Source of the DNA: Cognatilysobacter bugurensis
GTDB lineage: Bacteria > Pseudomonadota > Gammaproteobacteria > Xanthomonadales > Xanthomonadaceae
Assembly (NCBI RefSeq): GCF_014652095.1
Contig: NZ_BMYD01000001.1
Span: 300,633-349,454 of the forward strand
Reading direction: 5' to 3'
Length of the DNA stretch: 48,822 bases
The position numbers and the translations under genes are program-made. Position 1 is the first letter of the stretch. Every line of letters starts with the position of its first letter. Under the pieces are notes generated by a model that saw only the letters and a program-made list of their open reading frames with translations, was not told where the DNA came from and did no database searches. This document shows, in pieces, positions 15,865-23,748 of this stretch.

Positions 15865-16468
15865 ACTCGCCCCGTTTCCGATCGACGTGCCCGAGGCGCA
15901 GTGGGAGGCGCTTGCCGCCGCACATGCCTCGCCGCCGCGTGCGTACCACAACCTCTCGCACGTACATGCCGTGCTCCGTCACTGGCGCGATGTGCACGAC
16001 GGCCCGGGCTGGGACGATCCCGTCTCCTCGTTCCTCGCGGTGCTCTACCACGACGCGGTGTACGTCCCCGGTCGCAGCGACAACGAGGCGAACTCCGCGG
16101 CACTGGCCGTCGAGCACATGGCGCGTTGGCAGGCGGGGGGCGACGGCGGGCGCGTCGCGGCGCTCATCGAGCTCACGGCCCGGCACGGGCGGCTCGGGCC
16201 CGCGGGTGTCGATCGCGACGCAGCGCTGTTCCTGGACTGCGATATGGCAATCCTGGGTGCGTCGCCGGCGGAATTCGCGGCGTACGACCGTGCGATCGCT
16301 GCCGAATACCGCGGCGCCGTGCCGGCGTGGATGTACCGGCTGAACCGGCGTCGCTTCCTGAAGGGCCTGCTTGCTCGCGAGCGGCTGTTCCTCAGCGAGC
16401 ACTTCCACGCGCGCTACGACGCGCCGGCCCGCGTCAACCTGCGTCGCGCGGTGACCGAGAAGCGCTGA
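15854..16468 (+). CDS. HD-superfamily metal-dependent phosphohydrolase
   Basis: A 204-residue protein. The metal-binding HD motif is seen as YHNLSHVHAVL, then LYHDAVYVPGRSDNEANSA, and a later acidic DCDMAILGAS. These match the predicted metal-dependent HD superfamily phosphohydrolases of about 200 residues (COG4339-like). The C-terminus carries RRRFLKGLLARERLFLSEHF, also typical. The start ATG at 15854 overlaps the last 11 bases of dinB in another frame, so the two genes are coupled. Substrate is unknown; nucleotides are typical of HD enzymes but unproven here. Coupling to a translesion polymerase could hint at a nucleotide-pool role (inference). Confidence 0.87.
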   Translation: MWPELAPFPIDVPEAQWEALAAAHASPPRAYHNLSHVHAVLRHWRDVHDGPGWDDPVSSFLAVLYHDAVYVPGRSDNEANSAALAVEHMARWQAGGDGGRVAALIELTARHGRLGPAGVDRDAALFLDCDMAILGASPAEFAAYDRAIAAEYRGAVPAWMYRLNRRRFLKGLLARERLFLSEHFHARYDAPARVNLRRAVTEKR

Positions 16469-16589
16469 GCGCGGCCGCTAGCCGTTCGGTAGCCGAGCGC
16501 GGTGAAGGGCGTGCAACCGCCCGCGTCTCAACGCGGCGAGCCTGCCCGGGCGCATGTCACTGCTCCAAGCGGGACAGCTGCCTCGAACC

Positions 16590-17438
16590 TCAGCCCCGGA
16601 CGACGAGGACCGCGGGACCCAGCTGTGAGGTCAGCACAAGGGCGAGTGACGGCGCGCCGTCCAGCAGCGGCTCCACGTTGTCGCTGAACGACGGCGGCGA
16701 CGGACGGTAGGCCATGTCGTCGGGCAGCACATCCTTGACGACGTAGCCCATGAGCACGTTGACGAGTTCGCCCAGTGCGTCCTGTGCAAGCGCGTCGTCG
16801 CACTCATCGGCCGTGATGCCGAGGAATCCGCATGCGATCCCGGTTGCCGTGGCGGCATCGCACCCCAGCGCGAGCGTGAAAGAACGCTGCGCCGCGATGT
16901 GCACCGAGGCCACGACACCGGTCGGCGGCGCGGCTTCGCCCGCGTCGACAAGGCGGGAGAACTGTGCCTGCTGCTTGAGCAGCCGCGGGAACAGCCGGCC
17001 GCAGGTCGCGAGCGCAGCGCTGGCGATGTCGGCAAGCGGGTGGCCGGCCATGCCCAGCTCGAGCGACTTCAGCGCATCATCGCGGTCGTTCTGCTGCGCT
17101 TTGAGCGCCGACTCCACCTGCTCACGGGTGAGCATGTTGCGGTCGACGAGGATCTCGCCGAACAGCTTGCGACGCGCCTTCTGCTCGTCGAGCAGCTGCG
17201 AGAGCTGGTGGCCGTCGAGCAGCCCCATCTCTTCGGCGATGTCGCCGAAGCGCTTGTCTTCCGCGCGCTGGCGCTCGTTGATGCGGGCCGCCTGCGCCGC
17301 CGTCAGCCAGCCGCGCGCCTGTGCAAGCTCGCCGAGCAGCGGATTGGACGCGCGCTGCACCTCGAGCGCCTCGAGCAGCTGCGCGCCGTCGATGAGGCCT
17401 TGTTCGAGCAGGAATTGTCCGAAGAATTTCGCTGCCAT
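16590..17438 (-). CDS. CheX-like phosphatase domain fused to four 29-residue MshEN-like repeats
   Basis: A 282-residue cytosolic protein. The N-terminal part is four tandem repeats of exactly 29 residues; their conserved Gly residues are G7, G36, G65 and G94. Each follows the pattern GxxL...G-L-[LI]-xxxx-L-xxx-L-xx-Q, clearest in repeat 1 (FFGQFLLEQGLIDGAQLLEA). This resembles the N-terminal repeats of GspE/MshE ATPases, which in MshEN form bind c-di-GMP; the Arg-Leu of that consensus is Phe-Phe in repeat 1 and Arg-Phe in repeat 3. The C-terminal part from about residue 125 is CheX/CheC-like, with D220-x3-E224-x2-N227 in QDALGELVNVLMG, the phosphatase signature of the family, and prolines about 21 residues later. 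The gene starts right after a CheY-like regulator, its likely substrate. Confidence 0.85.
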   Translation of the reverse strand: MAAKFFGQFLLEQGLIDGAQLLEALEVQRASNPLLGELAQARGWLTAAQAARINERQRAEDKRFGDIAEEMGLLDGHQLSQLLDEQKARRKLFGEILVDRNMLTREQVESALKAQQNDRDDALKSLELGMAGHPLADIASAALATCGRLFPRLLKQQAQFSRLVDAGEAAPPTGVVASVHIAAQRSFTLALGCDAATATGIACGFLGITADECDDALAQDALGELVNVLMGYVVKDVLPDDMAYRPSPPSFSDNVEPLLDGAPSLALVLTSQLGPAVLVVRG

Positions 17439-17439
17439 G

Positions 17440-17808
17440 TCAGGCCACCGTCTCGCGCAGCACGCGCACCATCGCGTCGGGGTCGATGGGCTTTTGCAGG
17501 TACGACTTCGCCCCGAGCTTCAGGCACTCCTCGATGTCGTGCTGCGCGCCGAGCGAGCTGAGGATCACGACGCGCGCATTCGGATCGAGCTCGCGGATGC
17601 GGCGCAGCGCTTCCTTGCCGTCCTGCTGCGGCATCACGAGGTCGAGCAGCACCACGTCCGGGCGCAGCTTCTCGTACTGCTCGACCGCCGCGACGCCGTT
17701 GTCGGCTTCACCGATCACGTCAAAACCGCATTCGGCGAGCTGGCGCGCGGTGAGAAGGCGCAGCGCGCGGGAATCGTCGCAGAGCAGGACGGTGGTGCGG
17801 GGCGTCAT
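17440..17808 (-). CDS. CheY-like single-domain response regulator
   Basis: A 122-residue stand-alone receiver domain. The acidic pocket is D11/D12 (LLCDDSRALR), the phospho-acceptor is D56 (VVLLDLVMPQQDG), the switch residue is S84/S85 (VVILSSLG) and the conserved lysine is K106 (YLQKPIDPD). There is no output domain, so it should act by binding partner proteins. The adjacent downstream CheX-like gene begins as this gene ends, so they are almost certainly co-transcribed and functionally paired as regulator and phosphatase. No kinase, methyl-accepting protein or flagellar gene is in the window, so a link to motility is not shown. Confidence 0.93.
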   Translation of the reverse strand: MTPRTTVLLCDDSRALRLLTARQLAECGFDVIGEADNGVAAVEQYEKLRPDVVLLDLVMPQQDGKEALRRIRELDPNARVVILSSLGAQHDIEECLKLGAKSYLQKPIDPDAMVRVLRETVA

Positions 17809-18051
17809 CGGTGGACCTCGGCGTCAGATTGGAACAGGACGGGACCGCGCGAGTGCGGTGCTTGCTACATGAACGGCTGCGTCTCAGGGTTCTTTAGCGC
17901 TGGGTTCGGGAAGGCCTCGTGAGGGCGCGGCGGCTCGAGCGTGTCGCTTCGGATGCCTCGCGACGCGCGGCCGGTCGGACCCGGCCGCAACACCGGCTAC
18001 CATCGCGCGCCTCGATTCCTTTTCCCCGCCCGACTTCAACAGGAGCTGCCC

Positions 18052-18561
18052 ATGGCGCTTTCCATGCACGACGCGTCCGTCCCCGTGTTCCGCCAGATGC
18101 TCGCCAGTCTCGCCGACGTGCTGCACAAGGCGCAGGCCCACGCCGAGGAGCGCAAGATCGAGCCCGACGCGCTGCTGCAGATGCGGCTGTCGCCCGACAT
18201 GTTCCCGCTCGTGCGGCAGGTGCAGATTGCCTGCGACTTCGCCAAGGGTGTGTCGGCCCGGCTTGCGGGTGTCGAGGTGCCGTCTTACGAGGACACCGAG
18301 CGCACGTTCGACGAGTTGCAGGCGCGCATCGCGCGCACGCGCGAGTTCATCGAGGGGCTCGATGCGAGCGCGTTCGAGGGCAGCGAAGGGCGCGACGTCG
18401 TGCTGCGGCCCGGCACGCCGAAGGAGCGCCGCCTCGACGGCCGCACCTACCTCGTGCATTACGGCCTGCCGCAGTTCTTCTTCCACGTGACGACCGCGTA
18501 CGGTCTGCTGCGCCACGGCGGTGTGCCGATCGGCAAGAAGGACTTCATGGGTCAGTACTGA
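18052..18561 (+). CDS. DUF1993 family protein
   Basis: A 169-residue protein matching DUF1993 (PF09351). It begins MALSMHDASVPVFRQMLASL and carries LSPDMFPLVRQVQIACDFAKG, VPSYEDTERTFDELQARI, and YLVHYGLPQFFFHVTTAYGLLRHGG near the end. The fold is a DinB-like four-helix bundle with possible metal-binding histidines (H-x-G and FFFH), but no activity has been established for the family. The start at 18052 is supported by an AGGAG sequence a few bases upstream; the open frame further upstream has no family match. The DUF998 gene follows 13 bases later. The 243-base divergent region upstream to 17808 holds no other gene. Confidence 0.88.
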   Translation: MALSMHDASVPVFRQMLASLADVLHKAQAHAEERKIEPDALLQMRLSPDMFPLVRQVQIACDFAKGVSARLAGVEVPSYEDTERTFDELQARIARTREFIEGLDASAFEGSEGRDVVLRPGTPKERRLDGRTYLVHYGLPQFFFHVTTAYGLLRHGGVPIGKKDFMGQY

Positions 18562-18574
18562 GCCTGACCCGACG

Positions 18575-19186
18575 ATGGAACACGAACGACTCGCGCGCCC
18601 CCTGGGCGCATTCGCGTTCGCGGGCGTGGTGTCGTTCGCGGCCGTGGCGTTAGCGCTGCAGGGCGTGCGCACCGATCTCGACTGGCGCGACGCCCCGTTG
18701 AGCCTGTACCTGCTCGGCACGCACGGGGCGTGGCTCAAGGCCGCGTACTTCGCGCTCGCCGCGTCGCTGTTGGGGCTGGGCGCAGCGGGCTACGCGGGCC
18801 TGTCCCGCGGCGCTCGCAGCGGCGCGCCTGCGCTGCTGTTTGCGTGGGCGGGCATCGCGCTGGCAGTGGTCGCGGTTGCCGACAGCCGCCTGCCGGGGCA
18901 GGACGTCACGCTCGAGACGCTCGTGCACGGCATCGCGGCGCAGGCGGCGTTCCTGTGCGTGACGGTCGCGATGCTGCTGCAATCGTGGCGGCTCAGGCTC
19001 GACGCCGCGTGGCGACACCGGTATGCGCCGGCATTGGCACTGGCCGCGCTCGCGTTCATCGCGCTGTGGACGCATGCGCTCTGGCGCGACGCCCCGCGCG
19101 GGCTGACCCAGAAGATCGTGGTGCTGCTCGTGCTGGTCTGGCTCGGCGCGGCTGCGTTCGGCTTCAGCCGGCGCCGCGTCGCCTGA
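18575..19186 (+). CDS. DUF998-type integral membrane protein
   Basis: A 203-residue protein with about six hydrophobic helices (for example AFAFAGVVSFAAVALALQ, AYFALAASLLGLGAAGYAGL, ALLFAWAGIALAVVAVADSR and IVVLLVLVWLGAAAFGFS). Features typical of DUF998 are DLDWRDAPLSLYLLGTHGAWLK after helix 1 and the AxxHGIAAQAAF motif. Function is unknown. It starts 13 bases after the DUF1993 gene and is likely co-transcribed with it. Its 3' end overlaps the 3' end of the convergent flavoprotein gene by 23 bases. Confidence 0.8.
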   Translation: MEHERLARPLGAFAFAGVVSFAAVALALQGVRTDLDWRDAPLSLYLLGTHGAWLKAAYFALAASLLGLGAAGYAGLSRGARSGAPALLFAWAGIALAVVAVADSRLPGQDVTLETLVHGIAAQAAFLCVTVAMLLQSWRLRLDAAWRHRYAPALALAALAFIALWTHALWRDAPRGLTQKIVVLLVLVWLGAAAFGFSRRRVA

Positions 19187-20414
19187 GCCACTCGACGGCG
19201 CCGCGTCCTGCCACCACGCCGCTCGCGAAGCAGGCCGTCAGCAGATAGCCGCCGGTCGGCGCCTCCCAGTCCAGCATCTCCCCGGCCACGAACGTCCCGG
19301 GGAGGCCATGCAGCATCAGCGCCTCGTCGAGGGCCTCGAGCCGCACGCCGCCGGCGCTGCTAATCGCCTCCGCGATCGGGCGAGGCCGTACGAGTTTGAG
19401 AGGCAGGCGCTTGATCGCCGCGGCGAGTTGAGCCGGGTCCTGCATCGCCGCGCGGTCCACGCACTCGAACAGGAGCGCGGTTTTTGCGCCCTCCAGGCCC
19501 GCGCGCCGCCGCAGGTGCTCGCCGAGGCTGCGGCTGCCGCGCGGCTGCGCGAGCGCGTCCCGCAGTGCCTCGAACGTGCGCGACGGCGCGAGGTCGAGTT
19601 CGAGCCGGGCATGCCCGTCGCGCTGGATGAGCTGGCGCAGGTCGGCCGACAGTGCGTAGACCAGGCTGCCCTCAATGCCCGTCGTCGTGAGCACGCATTC
19701 GCCCTGCAGTGCATGGGCGACGCCGCTCGGATCGGTCCAGTGGGCGACGACGGGCTTCAGCGGCGCGCCGGCGAACTTCGTCGATAGATGTTCGCTCCAG
19801 CCGATGTCGAAGCCGCAGTTCGCGGGCTCGAGCGGGGCCACGTCGATGTCCCGATCGACCAGCCAGGGCACCCACGCGCCGTCCGAGCCGAGTTCCGGCC
19901 AACTGCCGCCACCGAGCGCGAGCACCGTCGCGCGGGCGTGCAGCAGCACCTCGCCATCCGGCGTCGAGATGTGCAGCGCGCCGTCGTCGGCCCAGCCCTG
20001 GAACCGGTGCTGCATGTGGAACCGAACGCCCGATTCGCGAAGCCGCCGCACCCAGCCGCGCAGGAGCGGCGCGGCCTTGCGGTCGGTCGGGAAGACCCGT
20101 CCCGAGGTGCCGATGAAGGTCTCGATGCCGAACCCGCGCGACCATTCCCGAAGGGCGTCCGCATCAAACGCATCCAGCCATGCGCCGACGTGCATCGACC
20201 GCTCGCGATAACGCGCATCGAATTCGGGCCGCGGTTCGGAATGGGTGAGATTGAGCCCGCCCTTGCCAGCGATCAGGAACTTGCGGCCGACCGATCCCTT
20301 CGCGTCGAATAAATCGACCTCGACGCCCGCGGCGCGCGCGACTTCGGCCGCCATCAGGCCGGCGGGGCCGCCGCCGATAATGGCAAGACCAGGAAGGAAA
20401 ACGGGGTCGGGCAT
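19164..20414 (-). CDS. HI0933-like FAD-dependent flavoprotein (TIGR03862 type)
   Basis: A 416-residue flavoprotein of family PF03486. The FAD-binding dinucleotide motif is AIIGGGPAGLMAAEVARAAG at the N-terminus. The family signature SVGRKFLIAGKGGLNLTHSEP follows, then GIETFIGTSGRVFPTDRKAAPLLRGW and ATVLALGGGSWPELGSDGAW. The C-terminal FAD-contact region is FVAGEMLDWEAPTGGYLLTACFASG. The TIGR03862-specific NLTHSE variant distinguishes it from the YhiN type also present at 24368-25561. Substrate and reaction are unknown. The start is the ATG at 20414; further upstream sequence is not homologous. Its 3' end overlaps the DUF998 gene end, and it is divergent from the serine hydrolase gene at 20522. 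Confidence 0.9.
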   Translation of the reverse strand: MPDPVFLPGLAIIGGGPAGLMAAEVARAAGVEVDLFDAKGSVGRKFLIAGKGGLNLTHSEPRPEFDARYRERSMHVGAWLDAFDADALREWSRGFGIETFIGTSGRVFPTDRKAAPLLRGWVRRLRESGVRFHMQHRFQGWADDGALHISTPDGEVLLHARATVLALGGGSWPELGSDGAWVPWLVDRDIDVAPLEPANCGFDIGWSEHLSTKFAGAPLKPVVAHWTDPSGVAHALQGECVLTTTGIEGSLVYALSADLRQLIQRDGHARLELDLAPSRTFEALRDALAQPRGSRSLGEHLRRRAGLEGAKTALLFECVDRAAMQDPAQLAAAIKRLPLKLVRPRPIAEAISSAGGVRLEALDEALMLHGLPGTFVAGEMLDWEAPTGGYLLTACFASGVVAGRGAVEWLRRRGAG

Positions 20415-20521
20415 CGGGCGCGGGGCGGAGAACGGGGCGCCATGATAGGCGCGGGGGCCGTACGTACGGCGGTGCAGGCAGCGTCGGTTATGGTGGCCAT
20501 CCATTCCCCACCGTGCGCCGC

Positions 20522-22171
20522 ATGACGTCCACCGCCCGCCGCCTGCCTCTCGTCCTGATCGCATGCGCCGCGCTCGTGGTGGCGCTGGGCGCTGCTGCGG
20601 CGACGCCCGCGCCCACCCCGCGGGCGACCGCCCCGGGCGTGACCCCGCCCGCGCTGGCGGGGCTCGATGCCTTCGTCGAGCGCGCGCGATCCGAATTCGA
20701 CGTGCCGGGCATCGCCGTCGCCGTGGTCAAGGACGGGGAGGTCGTGCTCGCGCGCGGCTGGGGCGTGCGCGACCTGGAGTCCGGCGCCCCGGTCGAAGCC
20801 GACACATTGTTCGCGATCGCGTCGAACACGAAGGCGTTCACTGCCGCCTCGCTGTCGATGCTCGCCGATGAGGGCAAGCTTTCGCTCGACGACCGCGTGA
20901 TCGAGCACCTGCCGTGGTTCCGCATGTCGGATCCATACGTCACGCACGAAATGCGCATCCGTGACCTTCTTGCGCATCGCAGCGGGCTCGGGCTGGGCGC
21001 TGGCGACCTGCTGTACTGGCCGGGCACCGGCTACAGCACGGAAGAGGTCGCGCGGCGCCTGCGCGACGTGCCGCTCGAAGGCAGCTTCCGCGGCCAGTAC
21101 GCGTACGACAACATCCTCTACGGCGTCGCCCAGCTCGTGATCGAGAAGGCCAGTGGGCAGGACTTCGATGCCTTCCTGCGCACGCGCATCCTCGACCCGC
21201 TCGGCATGCGCGACACGCGCTACAACAGCGACGCGCTCCGCGACGGCGACGACGTCGCCACCGGCTACGCCAAGGCGGACTTCAAGCACACGGTCCCCGC
21301 GCCGCGCGTGTCGTGGCACAACGTGTCGGGCGCGGGCGGGTTGTACTCAAACGTGCTCGACATGGCGAAGTGGATGCAGATGCAGCTCGCCGGCGGCACC
21401 TACCTCGACGCGGCCGGCAACGAGCAGCGGCTCTTCAGCGAGAAGCGGCAGGAGGCGATGTGGTCCGTCGTCACGCCGATGAAGATCCCCAACCCGTCGG
21501 TGCCCGAACTGCGCGCGGCCAAGCCGAATTTCCTGGGCTACGGAGAGGGATGGCAGCTGTCGGACTACCGCGGTCACAAGCTTGTCTGGCACACCGGCGG
21601 TTGGCCGGGCATGGTCTCGCGCCTCACGCTCGTGCCCGGGCATGACCTCGGCGTCGTCGTGCTCACGAATGCGGAGCTCGCTGCGCCGTTCCAGGCGATC
21701 ACGCTGCGCGTTCTCGATGCCTACCTCGGTGCGCCGGAGACCGACTGGGTGGCCGCCTACGCAGCGTCGCTCGCTAAAGCGCGCGACGACGCGGGTGAGG
21801 ACTGGGCCAAGCACGTCGCCGCGCGCGACGCACGTTCGAAGCCGTCGCTGCCACTCGAAAAGTACGCTGGCACCTATCGCGATCCCTGGTACGGGGATGT
21901 CGAGGTCTCCCGCGAGAAGGGCGCAATGCGGCTGCGCATGAAGCCGAGCCCGGATCTCGTCGGCACGCTCGAGCACTGGCAGCACGACACATTCATCGTC
22001 CGCTGGGACGCGCGCTGGCTCAACGCAGACGCGTTCGTGAACTTCTCGCTCGATCCGGACGGTGCGATCCGCGACGTGCGCATGCACGCGATCTCGCCGC
22101 TGACGGACTTCAGCTTCGATTTCCACGATCTGCGCCTGGCGCCGGTCAAAGACGGGCAGGGCTCACCATGA
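20522..22171 (+). CDS. secreted serine hydrolase of the class C beta-lactamase fold
   Basis: A 549-residue protein with a signal peptide (RRLPLVLIACAALVVALGAAAA) and a beta-lactamase/transpeptidase-like domain (PF00144). The active-site Ser-x-x-Lys motif is S101-N-T-K104 in AIASNTKAFTAAS, the YxN motif is Y195-D-N197, and the third motif is HTGGWPG. Residues after about 440 form a C-terminal domain of the DUF3471 type (KYAGTYRDPWYGDVEV, then VRWDARWLNADAFVNF). Such proteins are more often esterases or D-amino peptidases than true beta-lactamases, so antibiotic resistance should not be inferred. Starts at GTG 20513 or ATG 20522 differ by three residues. A tiny membrane protein gene follows about 30 bases later. 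Confidence 0.92.
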   Translation: MTSTARRLPLVLIACAALVVALGAAAATPAPTPRATAPGVTPPALAGLDAFVERARSEFDVPGIAVAVVKDGEVVLARGWGVRDLESGAPVEADTLFAIASNTKAFTAASLSMLADEGKLSLDDRVIEHLPWFRMSDPYVTHEMRIRDLLAHRSGLGLGAGDLLYWPGTGYSTEEVARRLRDVPLEGSFRGQYAYDNILYGVAQLVIEKASGQDFDAFLRTRILDPLGMRDTRYNSDALRDGDDVATGYAKADFKHTVPAPRVSWHNVSGAGGLYSNVLDMAKWMQMQLAGGTYLDAAGNEQRLFSEKRQEAMWSVVTPMKIPNPSVPELRAAKPNFLGYGEGWQLSDYRGHKLVWHTGGWPGMVSRLTLVPGHDLGVVVLTNAELAAPFQAITLRVLDAYLGAPETDWVAAYAASLAKARDDAGEDWAKHVAARDARSKPSLPLEKYAGTYRDPWYGDVEVSREKGAMRLRMKPSPDLVGTLEHWQHDTFIVRWDARWLNADAFVNFSLDPDGAIRDVRMHAISPLTDFSFDFHDLRLAPVKDGQGSP

Positions 22172-22202
22172 GCCGGCGAACGTTCGGAACGGCGGCGCAC
22201 GC

Positions 22203-22355
22203 ATGAGCCTGTGGATTGCGATCGCGATCGTCGTGATCGGCCTGTGGCTCGCGATCAAGGCCGTCGGCCTCGTGGTGCGGGTGGCGCTCTGGGCGCTCGT
22301 GCTAGGGGCCGTGTACTGGCTGCTCGCGCCGCACCTGGGCCTGTCGGTGCGCTAA
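22203..22355 (+). CDS. 50-residue small membrane protein
   Basis: A short frame encoding MSLWIAIAIVVIGLWLAIKA and a second hydrophobic stretch VRVALWALVLGAVYWLLAP, ending LGLSVR. Two helices connected by a short basic turn are expected in the inner membrane. I do not recognise a family. The high density of Ile/Leu/Val/Trp and the position close behind the serine hydrolase gene support a real small gene; the ATG has only a weak ribosome site. Its function is unknown. Confidence 0.6.
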   Translation: MSLWIAIAIVVIGLWLAIKAVGLVVRVALWALVLGAVYWLLAPHLGLSVR

Positions 22356-22416
22356 GCCCGACCGCGGTTCAGCGACAGCGGGCGCCGCGCGCTGCGGCGG
22401 CCTTAAAATCGCGGAC

Positions 22417-23193
22417 ATGATCCTCAACATCGCTGCCTACCGCTTCGTCGCGGTTGCCGACCCGCGCGCGCTTGCCGACACCCTTCAGGCGCGTGCCGAA
22501 GCCGCGGAACTCCGCGGCACCGTGCTCGTCGCGCCCGAAGGCCTGAACCTGTTCCTCGCGGGCGACGCAGCGGCGCTCGACGGTTTCCTCGATGCACTTC
22601 GTGCCGATGCGCGCTTTGCCGACATCGTCGTCAAGCGCAGCTGGAGCCGCATGCAGCCGTTCGGGCGGCTGAAGGTCAAGGTCAAGCCCGAGATCATCAG
22701 CTACCGCATCGACGAGGCCCAACCGCTCGGCCGCGATCGCGCGCCGGCGGTCGAACCCGAGACGCTCGCGCGCTGGATCGAACAGGGCCACGACGACACG
22801 GGCCGCCGCCTCGTGTTGCTCGACACGCGCAACCGCGAGGAGTTCGGCTACGGCACGTTCGACAACGCGCTCACCCTGCCGATCGACAACTTCACCGAGC
22901 TGCCCGACGCGCTCGCGCCGCATCGGGACGCGCTCGCGGATGCGACGGTCGTGAGCTTCTGCACCGGCGGCATCCGCTGCGAGAAGGCTGCGCTGCATCT
23001 GCAGGCTTCGAGCATGGACAACCTGCTGCAGCTCGAGGGCGGCATCCTCAACTACTTTGAACGCGTCGGCGGGTTCGGTTACGACGGCCGGTGTTTCGTG
23101 TTCGACGGCCGCGTCGCGCTCGACGCGCAGCTGCAGCCGCTCGTCGACGGCGAGGGCGAGGGCGAGGGCGATGTGATCAGCGCGGTGGCTTGA
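22417..23193 (+). CDS. trhO: tRNA uridine(34) 5-hydroxylase / rhodanese-domain protein TrhO
   Basis: A 258-residue protein of the UPF0176/YceA family that hydroxylates uridine 34 of certain tRNAs in an oxygen-dependent step. The N-terminal acylphosphatase-like half contains LRGTVLVAPEGLNLFLAG and FGRLKVKVKPEII. The C-terminal rhodanese domain contains LLDTRNREEFGYGTFDNAL and the active loop CTGGIRCEK with C182 as the probable catalytic cysteine. The C-terminal tail is short and repeats Glu-Gly (GEGEGEGD). E. coli YceA is about 350 residues, and this shorter form is common in other proteobacteria. The 3' end overlaps the convergent FKBP gene by 17 bases. Confidence 0.92.
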   Translation: MILNIAAYRFVAVADPRALADTLQARAEAAELRGTVLVAPEGLNLFLAGDAAALDGFLDALRADARFADIVVKRSWSRMQPFGRLKVKVKPEIISYRIDEAQPLGRDRAPAVEPETLARWIEQGHDDTGRRLVLLDTRNREEFGYGTFDNALTLPIDNFTELPDALAPHRDALADATVVSFCTGGIRCEKAALHLQASSMDNLLQLEGGILNYFERVGGFGYDGRCFVFDGRVALDAQLQPLVDGEGEGEGDVISAVA

Positions 23194-23644
23194 CGTCCAC
23201 CAGCTCCACGTCGAACACGAGTGACGCATGGGGCGGAATCGCGCCGCCCGCGCCCCGGCGCCCGTAGGCCAGCTCCGGCGGAATCAGCAGCGTGCGTTTG
23301 CCGCCGACGTGCATGCCGGCCACGCCTTCGTCCCACCCGCGGATCACGCGGCCTGCGCCGAGCAGGAACGTGATCGGCTCGCCCCGCGCGTATGAACTGT
23401 CGAACTGCGCGCCGCGCTTTGAAGGCACGCGCTCGTCGTAGAGCCAGCCGGTGTAGTGCACCGCCACCTCCGTGCCGGGCAGGGCGAGTGCACCCTCACC
23501 GCGCTGCCTTTCGACGCGCTGCAGCTCGGCCACGCGGCCGCCCGGGGGCGGTCCGGGGTCACGGCAGGCCGGCAACACGAGCAGCGCTGCGCAGAGCAAC
23601 GCAGTGAACGGGCGCGCCGCGATGGCGCGAGGGATGTGGGTCAT
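23177..23644 (-). CDS. FKBP-type peptidyl-prolyl isomerase lipoprotein
   Basis: A 155-residue protein with a signal peptide ending in the lipobox LPAC (C27), followed by a short Pro/Gly linker and one FKBP domain. Domain motifs are LPGTEVAVHYTGWLYD, KRGAQFDSSYARGEPITFLL, GAGRVIRGWDEGVAGMHVGG, KRTLLIPPELAYG and IPPHASLVFDVELVDV. It should accelerate prolyl isomerisation during folding in the periplasm, anchored to a membrane. The start at 23644 is supported by GGAGG just upstream. The 3' end overlaps trhO. Confidence 0.93.
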   Translation of the reverse strand: MTHIPRAIAARPFTALLCAALLVLPACRDPGPPPGGRVAELQRVERQRGEGALALPGTEVAVHYTGWLYDERVPSKRGAQFDSSYARGEPITFLLGAGRVIRGWDEGVAGMHVGGKRTLLIPPELAYGRRGAGGAIPPHASLVFDVELVDVKPPR

Positions 23645-23748
23645 GGGCGTCCTCCGCCGCGCAGTCTGCCCCAACCTGCGGTTTCACTCCGTGTTTCCCG
23701 CAGGGCTGTTGAGATGGAGCGGTCCCGTTCGCCCCTGAGGAGCCCACC

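Noticed and set aside
20522-22171. Antibiotic-resistance beta-lactamase
   Set aside because: Fold and SxxK/YxN motifs match class C-like hydrolases, but the DUF3471-type tail and length fit esterase or peptidase relatives; no resistance context.
22168-22205. ATG overlapping the serine hydrolase stop codon
   Set aside because: It encodes only 12 residues before a stop.
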